NCBI GenBank assembly: GCA_009776385.1
Contig: WRFT01000059.1
Coordinates: forward strand, 1-9,419
Length of the DNA stretch: 9,419 bases
Reading direction: 5' to 3'
Source: Clostridia bacterium
Lineage (GTDB): Bacteria > Bacillota > Clostridia > Christensenellales > Aristaeellaceae
Shown here: piece after piece, positions 5,655 through 9,419 of the stretch
Layout of the letters: each line of letters starts with the position of its first letter
Position numbering within the stretch: position 1 is the first letter of the stretch
Made by a program: the position numbers and the translations under genes
Notes under the pieces: model-generated
Told to the model about the DNA's origin: nothing
Database searches by the model: none
What the model saw: the letters and a program-made list of their open reading frames with translations, nothing else

Positions 5655-6111
5655 GGTTCGTCACCTCCATGGGTGTACAAATAGCGGGGTTGCCATACCC
5701 CTTCATGCGGTGGATAATCTCCGTAGTCATTTTAGTTTTAAGTTTGTTGATATGATGAAAATTTAAACTGACAATACAGTCTAAATCGTTTACTGCCGAC
5801 ATCGCAATATGGACTCCATCCATACGAAACCGAGCAGGGATAACGCCCATTTCAACATATAAGTCAGCAAGGTCATAAGCGTTTTGTTCAACCTCTAATA
5901 CAGTAAAATCATAGCTTGTAAGCAAACTCATCATCTCTTCACGTTTCAATTTGGGCGCTTTATCAATTTCCTGCAAAACAGCAACAGAAGTGTAGGCAGT
6001 CACTTCACCATAGGAGATCATCTGAAAGAGTTGTTTAGTTTCGGGATTGTATTCCCTTCCTTCCTCATAATACCGATTAAAAACTGTCGTTTCAAAATAT
6101 ACCCGGAGCAT
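5644..6111 (-). CDS. PIN-domain protein, probable type II toxin (ribonuclease)
   Basis: The 155-residue product looks like a PIN-domain ribonuclease of the VapC-like type. It opens with the first strand RVYFETTVFNRYYE, where Glu7 takes the place of the usual first Asp. It continues with SVAVLQEI (Glu48), RMDGVHIAMSA (Asp98) and DCIVSLNFHHI (Asp111 and Asn117), the expected acidic metal-binding pattern. No signal peptide or membrane segment is present, so it should act in the cytoplasm on RNA. The start is taken as ATG at 6111: GGTGA lies 8 nt upstream. A GTG at 6123 is possible but would lie within 1-2 nt of its only purine-rich stretch. The small antitoxin-like gene follows with an 11-nt overlap. 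The surrounding DNA is AT-rich compared with the grd operon, consistent with acquisition by transfer. Confidence 0.78.
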   Translation of the reverse strand: MLRVYFETTVFNRYYEEGREYNPETKQLFQMISYGEVTAYTSVAVLQEIDKAPKLKREEMMSLLTSYDFTVLEVEQNAYDLADLYVEMGVIPARFRMDGVHIAMSAVNDLDCIVSLNFHHINKLKTKMTTEIIHRMKGYGNPAICTPMEVTNHEK

Positions 6112-6141
6112 CTCTTCCGTCACCTTCTTCTAATTATGAAA

Positions 6142-6170
6142 ATTATACCTTATACAAAGGAAACCATCAA
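6142..6170 (-). promoter_or_regulatory. Promoter of the PIN toxin/antitoxin module
   Basis: On the minus strand TTGATG (6170-6165), a 17-nt spacer and a perfect TATAAT (6147-6142) give a good sigma-A promoter. The expected start of transcription is near 6135, about 24 nt before the ATG at 6111. No clear operator palindrome is seen. Confidence 0.62.
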
Positions 6171-6317
6171 CTGATACTTTAGTCTTCTTCTCAATGTTTT
6201 TCTTGTTTTTCTAATTTGCAACAAAACGGCGTGATAATACGTTTATTGAATGTACCAATACGGAAATGCGGGGTTTTACAAACGCATCCGAATTATATAA
6301 GCAAGGAGGAACGTACA

Positions 6318-6899
6318 ATGAAGACAATACGATGCCTGTTATCTGCAATGCTTCTGTTGGGATGCATAACGGGAACCATTATGGCGGAAAACGAGGAATA
6401 CACTTATTTCGCGGCCTTGAGATTTAATCCGCCCGGATATTACCATGATACCATTGGAATATCTTTTAATACGGCTACAGCCTCGGCTGACTTGTACTGC
6501 AGCACCATACCGGTTGTCGTTTTACTGCCGGAGGGAACCGAACCCGGGGAGGGGGATTTTGTCATTGGCGCTCGCTTGACGTTTACCAAACCGTTTGATG
6601 TCTTTTTGGGCGAAGAGGATTTTGAGTTTTTAAGTGTTGCAAACGATGTTGTTTTAGAACCTACACGCATTGAGGTGGTTGGCAAGGTACTATATGGCTT
6701 CATCGTTGAAATTGGCGATGATTATGTGATCCATGAGGCTTTTGAATCATATGGCGGACAGACTGCCCGATATACCATCACGCCGGATACATATCAAATG
6801 TGGGCAAACTCCACGTATCAACCGGGAAGCGGAACCGGGTGCCAGATGATTGTGGATGATGAAGGGGTCGTTTTAGCTATGCGTGTGATGCATGGCTGA
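6318..6899 (+). CDS. Exported protein of unknown function
   Basis: I do not recognise this 193-residue protein. It begins MKTIRCLLSAMLLLGCITG, a classic export signal. The LLGC could be a lipobox (lipid-anchored Cys16), or a signal peptidase I site could follow TIMA before ENEEY. The mature part is acidic and rich in beta-prone stretches, such as IPVVVLLPEGTEPGEGDF and RIEVVGKVLYGFIVEIGDD, and ends shortly after GTGCQMIVDDEGVVLAMRV. That suggests a small extracellular or cell-surface beta domain. The start ATG at 6318 has AAGGAGGA seven nucleotides upstream; an in-frame earlier ATG at 6216 lacks both a ribosome site and a signal peptide. A second exported-protein gene follows 63 nt later, and the ECF sigma gene lies beyond that, so a link to envelope sensing is possible but inferred. 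Confidence 0.8.
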   Translation: MKTIRCLLSAMLLLGCITGTIMAENEEYTYFAALRFNPPGYYHDTIGISFNTATASADLYCSTIPVVVLLPEGTEPGEGDFVIGARLTFTKPFDVFLGEEDFEFLSVANDVVLEPTRIEVVGKVLYGFIVEIGDDYVIHEAFESYGGQTARYTITPDTYQMWANSTYQPGSGTGCQMIVDDEGVVLAMRVMHG

Positions 6900-6902
6900 C
6901 TG

Positions 6903-6930
6903 TTAACAAAAAACTACAGGTGATTACGTC
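6903..6930 (+). promoter_or_regulatory. Candidate ECF-type promoter before the second exported-protein gene
   Basis: TTAACA (6903-6908), 18 nt, then CGTC followed by TG (6927-6930). The -10 CGTC(T) matches that found before the sigma gene at 7969. Transcription would begin near 6937, about 26 nt before the ATG. The spacer is one base longer than at the sigma gene, so the call is tentative. Confidence 0.3.
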
Positions 6931-6962
6931 TGCTTGATTTTACCTAAAGGAGAAAAAACACA

Positions 6963-7844
6963 ATGAAACGAAGCGTTATAGCCCTGTTAATAGTTGCTTT
7001 ACTCTGTACGACCGGCCTTGCTCTGGCAGAGGATGCCGGCATTGCGGCAGAGGATTTTTACTTGATGCTCATCACCGGCCCGGGGCAGCTCTCCGAGTCA
7101 TGGCACCAAATGACCGGCTTTCAGGGTTTAGCCTGCAAGCCGGAGGATTTCGCCGCGCTCATCAAGAAAACCATGGACTTCAGTGACCCGGTCGGATCAA
7201 ACCTGCGATACCATGAGGCGTTATCATCACTGGGATTTTCGCTGGAAGGTGAAATGGGATGGTTCTTTGAAGGCTATCCATCCGCCGTTGAAATCCTCCG
7301 TTACGGCGATGTGCCCTCCATTGATGGTCAACAGTCGTTGTCTATTGTGTTGCTTAGGATGGGCGGGTACCGGATGCTTGCTGTTTTCTTGCGTGACGAT
7401 GCCGGATGGCGGCTGATGGATTGGTTGTACGCGGATGATTTTGGAATAGAGGATACCGCGTACATCCCTCTGCTGACGCGGGACGACGGCTCTCCCGGTG
7501 CTTGGCTGCTCATGGAGGCTGTCGGTCATGGCACAGGCTGCTATGTGCTTATTGAACAATGGTATAATGTGTTTACCGGCGTATATGAGGTAAAGTATGA
7601 ACGCGAAGGCTGGGATAACATTGGCATGGGCGATGGCGGAAGCTATTGGTACGCCCTGCTCATGGACATGCCCGTAAAGGATATGAAACTCCCGGCGGCC
7701 TTACCATTTACCAGATGGACGAGTTGCTTTTGGATGAATGGTGACACAAATGCGGCTGATGCAATGAAGGAACTGGCACGGCATATAACAACCGGGCAGT
7801 ATGCATACGATGAATCAACCGCTTCATACACGCTGCGGGATTAG
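6963..7844 (+). CDS. Secreted protein of unknown function
   Basis: This 293-residue protein is not recognised. It starts with a clear signal peptide, MKRSVIALLIVALLCTTG, with a likely signal peptidase I site after LALA and before EDAG. The mature protein is rich in Trp, Tyr, Gly and acidic residues, for example GWFFEGYPSAVEILRYGD, AGWRLMDWLYADDFG and GDGGSYWYALLMDMP. It holds three cysteines and no further membrane segment, so it should be outside the membrane. The overall look is of a folded extracytoplasmic domain; no catalytic motif is visible. The start ATG has AAAGGAGA nine nucleotides upstream. It lies between another exported-protein gene (63 nt before) and the ECF sigma gene (153 nt after), all on the same strand. 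A candidate ECF-type promoter precedes it, so it may be a target of that sigma factor. Confidence 0.8.
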   Translation: MKRSVIALLIVALLCTTGLALAEDAGIAAEDFYLMLITGPGQLSESWHQMTGFQGLACKPEDFAALIKKTMDFSDPVGSNLRYHEALSSLGFSLEGEMGWFFEGYPSAVEILRYGDVPSIDGQQSLSIVLLRMGGYRMLAVFLRDDAGWRLMDWLYADDFGIEDTAYIPLLTRDDGSPGAWLLMEAVGHGTGCYVLIEQWYNVFTGVYEVKYEREGWDNIGMGDGGSYWYALLMDMPVKDMKLPAALPFTRWTSCFWMNGDTNAADAMKELARHITTGQYAYDESTASYTLRD

Positions 7845-7864
7845 GCTGTCATTGTAGACGCTGT

Positions 7865-7913
7865 CGCGCCAAGCCCGGCCACCGGTTTCTTTTTGGAACC
7901 CGGCTTTTAGCGC
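7865..7913 (+). terminator. Probable terminator after the exported-protein gene
   Basis: Nested complementary segments surround CCGGTTTC-TTTTT-GGAACCCGG (7882-7903): outer GCGC/GCGC and AGCC/GGCT arms, then CTTTTAG. The stem has a bulge and the T-run is only four, so efficiency is uncertain. Its place 20 nt after a stop codon and before a new promoter supports it. Confidence 0.45.
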
Positions 7914-7945
7914 CTGTGAAAAATAAAATTAATGATGTCTGCCCC

Positions 7946-7972
7946 GTTACAATAAACGGCTTCTCTCTCGTC
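7946..7972 (+). promoter_or_regulatory. Candidate ECF-type (autoregulated) promoter of the sigma gene
   Basis: GTTACA (7946-7951), a 17-nt spacer and CGTC followed by TAAT (7969-7972). Many ECF sigma factors use a CGTC-type -10 and control their own gene. No sigma-A promoter with both boxes is seen in this gap. Transcription would start near 7979, giving a leader of about 20 nt. This is a pattern judgement only. Confidence 0.42.
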
Positions 7973-7997
7973 TAATAGGTGAAAGGAGGTGGCAGGC

Positions 7998-8516
7998 ATG
8001 AACATCGCTTCGGTACCAAGCGAGGTTCGTAAAGTTAAGTTTGAGCAGTGGATGCGCGAATATGAAACCGCCGTCCTACGCACCTGCTTTCTCTATCTTG
8101 CGGACAGGACAGCGGCGGAGGATGCCCTGCAGGACACTTTTATCAAGGTATGGCGGGGCATGGACAAGTTTGAGCGCCGTAACGAGTGCTCCGTTAAAAC
8201 ATGGATTATGCGTATTGCCATCAACACCTGCAAGGATTACAAACTCTCGGCTTGGTTCCGGTATGTGGACAAATCCGAATCGGCCGAGGAGGCCCTGGTG
8301 ACGCGGCCGGGTGTGGAACCGGCATCGCGGGAGCTCTACTTGGATGTGCTGCGTTTACCGGAAAAATGCAGGCAGGTCATTCTGCTGTGTTATTACCACC
8401 ATATGACCCAAGATGAAGCGGCTTTTTCGTTGGGGATCAGCCGTTCCGCCTTGAACCGGCGCCTTAAGAAAGCCTACGGCTTACTGCACCGCCCATCGGA
8501 AGGGAGGAGTATTTAA
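7998..8516 (+). CDS. ECF (extracytoplasmic function) RNA polymerase sigma factor
   Basis: The 172-residue protein is an ECF sigma factor, which directs RNA polymerase to a small regulon when released from an anti-sigma protein. Region 2 spans about 17-84, with DALQDTFIKVWRGMDKF (the core-polymerase and -10 binding helix) and WIMRIAINTCKDY. After a short linker, region 4 covers about 112-165 with LPEKCRQVILLCYYHHMTQ, then the helix-turn-helix DEAAFSLGISRSALNRRLKK that reads the -35. There is no region 1 or 3, as usual for ECF. The start ATG at 7998 lies 7-8 nt after AAAGGAGGT; an in-frame GTG at 7989 lies within that site and was rejected. Its stop overlaps the next gene's ATG by one base, the typical arrangement for a sigma and its membrane partner. 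The ECF subgroup cannot be set by eye. Confidence 0.92.
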   Translation: MNIASVPSEVRKVKFEQWMREYETAVLRTCFLYLADRTAAEDALQDTFIKVWRGMDKFERRNECSVKTWIMRIAINTCKDYKLSAWFRYVDKSESAEEALVTRPGVEPASRELYLDVLRLPEKCRQVILLCYYHHMTQDEAAFSLGISRSALNRRLKKAYGLLHRPSEGRSI

Positions 8517-9419
8517 TGGAAAAGAATATTCAAATCAAGCGCTGCCTCGACGAAAACCTCGCCGATGTGGTTGTGACGGAACAAATGCACCGCGATATTG
8601 TAAACAACATCATGGGAGGAAGAAAAATGAAGAAAAAACTCACCGTTGGATTCGCGATGGCCATTGTACTCAGTTTGGTGATAGCCACCGCGCTGGCTGC
8701 CATTGCCATCATCATCCGCGCCGACATGCAAAAGGTATTGCAAATGGAGGAGCAGGGCGTGTTTGAACGCTGGGAAACGGAAGATAAAATAAAGTTCATC
8801 GGGTTAATGGAGCAGTTTGGGTTGGAGATGGACAGTGAAAAGCTGGCTATCCTCAAAGCGAATACGGGAACTGAGGAGGCGCTTGATCAGATTGCGGGTG
8901 AGATAATCAACGCGGTTTATGAGGAACGAATACGCAGCAGATTGGAAGACTGGGTTGATCAGCCGGAAGCGTATCTGGTTCCGGACTATTTTACCATCTT
9001 TGAAGATTTGTGGCTGAGAAATGAGCCTGATGCATCAGAGGCGGAAATCCTCGCGGCATATGAAACATGGCATGCCGAAGCGGTTGAGCCGCTGTGGGTA
9101 CCCATAACCCCCGAAAGGGAGCGGGAAATAGCGGAAATGGAGGAAGCAAGGAACGCTTCCGTCAGGACGGAGGCGGAAATGCTGGAACAGTTTGATTCGT
9201 ATTTGTCCGAAGTGCTGTCATTCAGCAGAAACGAAAGGCGGGCCGCCACAGTAAGCATACGGTTTTTGGATGATTTACAGTTGTGGGAAGTAACGCTCAC
9301 CATTCGGGCACAGGACGCAAGGCCAAATACGTTGGAACAATTAACCGGCTTTTTTAACGCGCCTTATGACGAAGAACAGGCGGCATACACCATGCCCTTT
9401 TACTACCTGCCAAACGGCA
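8516..9419 (+). CDS. Single-pass membrane protein, probable anti-sigma partner (partial, runs off the window)
   Basis: The frame is open from the ATG at 8516 to the window end, 301 codons with no stop. It is coupled to the sigma gene by a TAATG overlap, with GGGAGG 8 nt upstream. A short charged N-terminal tail (residues 1-38, with LDENLADVVVTEQMHRDIVN) would lie in the cytoplasm and could hold the sigma factor. Residues about 42-66, VGFAMAIVLSLVIATALAA and following, form one hydrophobic helix. The rest is extracytoplasmic, strongly acidic, helical and Trp-rich, with patterns such as GVFERWETEDKIKFIGLMEQ and LAAYETWHAEAVEPLW. Anti-sigma function is inferred from position and topology; no zinc-binding HxxxCxxC motif is present. 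A second good ribosome site and ATG occur at residue 38. Confidence 0.8.
   Translation, partial: MEKNIQIKRCLDENLADVVVTEQMHRDIVNNIMGGRKMKKKLTVGFAMAIVLSLVIATALAAIAIIIRADMQKVLQMEEQGVFERWETEDKIKFIGLMEQFGLEMDSEKLAILKANTGTEEALDQIAGEIINAVYEERIRSRLEDWVDQPEAYLVPDYFTIFEDLWLRNEPDASEAEILAAYETWHAEAVEPLWVPITPEREREIAEMEEARNASVRTEAEMLEQFDSYLSEVLSFSRNERRAATVSIRFLDDLQLWEVTLTIRAQDARPNTLEQLTGFFNAPYDEEQAAYTMPFYYLPNG
8614..8629 (+). promoter_or_regulatory. Internal ribosome binding site and ATG in the membrane-protein gene
   Basis: GGGAGG (8614-8619), a 7-nt spacer and ATG AAG AAA AAA (8627). The site is as good as the one at the gene's first ATG. Starting here would give a protein that begins with Lys-rich residues and a hydrophobic stretch, that is, a signal-peptide-like N-terminus without the cytoplasmic tail. 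Confidence 0.4.

Noticed and set aside
7227..7559. Minus-strand 110-codon frame opposite the secreted-protein gene
   Set aside because: No ribosome site; the plus strand has a signal peptide and a good Shine-Dalgarno.
8513..8856. Minus-strand frames of 76 and 108 codons opposite the membrane-protein gene
   Set aside because: Antisense shadows of the long plus-strand frame that is open to the window end.
1..9419. CRISPR arrays, tRNA or rRNA genes, insertion-sequence ends and replication origins
   Set aside because: Looked for regularly spaced repeats, tRNA-like CCA/TpsiC patterns, transposase-like frames and terminal repeats; none seen.

Overview
The window reads as a piece of chromosome from an anaerobic, amino-acid-fermenting member of the Clostridia (Bacillota). 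Supporting signs are a glycine reductase (Stickland) gene cluster with an in-frame selenocysteine UGA, a glycine riboswitch, purine-rich Shine-Dalgarno sequences before almost every gene, and an ECF sigma factor followed by a membrane protein with a short cytoplasmic tail. No finer placement can be made from this sequence.

Region 1 (about 1-4975, minus strand) is one transcription unit, read from right to left: a sigma-A-type promoter (TTGACA, 17 nt, TAGCAT), a single-aptamer glycine riboswitch, an intrinsic terminator, then grdX, trxB, trxA, grdE, grdA and grdB. grdB runs off the left edge before its expected selenocysteine. In the known pathway the GrdB/GrdE complex (protein B) activates glycine, selenoprotein GrdA carries the product as a carboxymethyl-selenoether to protein C (not in the window), and TrxA with TrxB re-reduces the oxidised GrdA. 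The riboswitch makes expression depend on glycine. Two oddities stand out. TrxB carries a C-terminal thioredoxin-like domain whose CxxC is lost, and it also lacks the usual arginine motif for NADPH. TrxA has CEPC instead of WCGPC.

Region 2 (about 4975-6315) is visibly more AT-rich and looks accessory. It holds the 3' part of a DUF1801-like gene with no proper start (+), a hairpin, and a minus-strand two-gene PIN-domain toxin/antitoxin-like module with its own promoter and an 11-nt gene overlap.

Region 3 (about 6318-9419, plus strand) has two unrecognised exported proteins, then an ECF sigma factor translationally coupled by a 1-nt overlap to a single-pass membrane protein that runs off the right edge and is probably its anti-sigma partner. 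CGTC(T) -10-like elements lie before the sigma gene and before one exported-protein gene, so this could be a small self-regulated envelope regulon. That is inference. The membrane protein also has a second well-placed ribosome binding site and ATG exactly at the start of its hydrophobic segment.

Nothing here is clearly a wholly new system. The most interesting items are the hybrid TrxB and the sigma/membrane-protein/exported-protein cluster.
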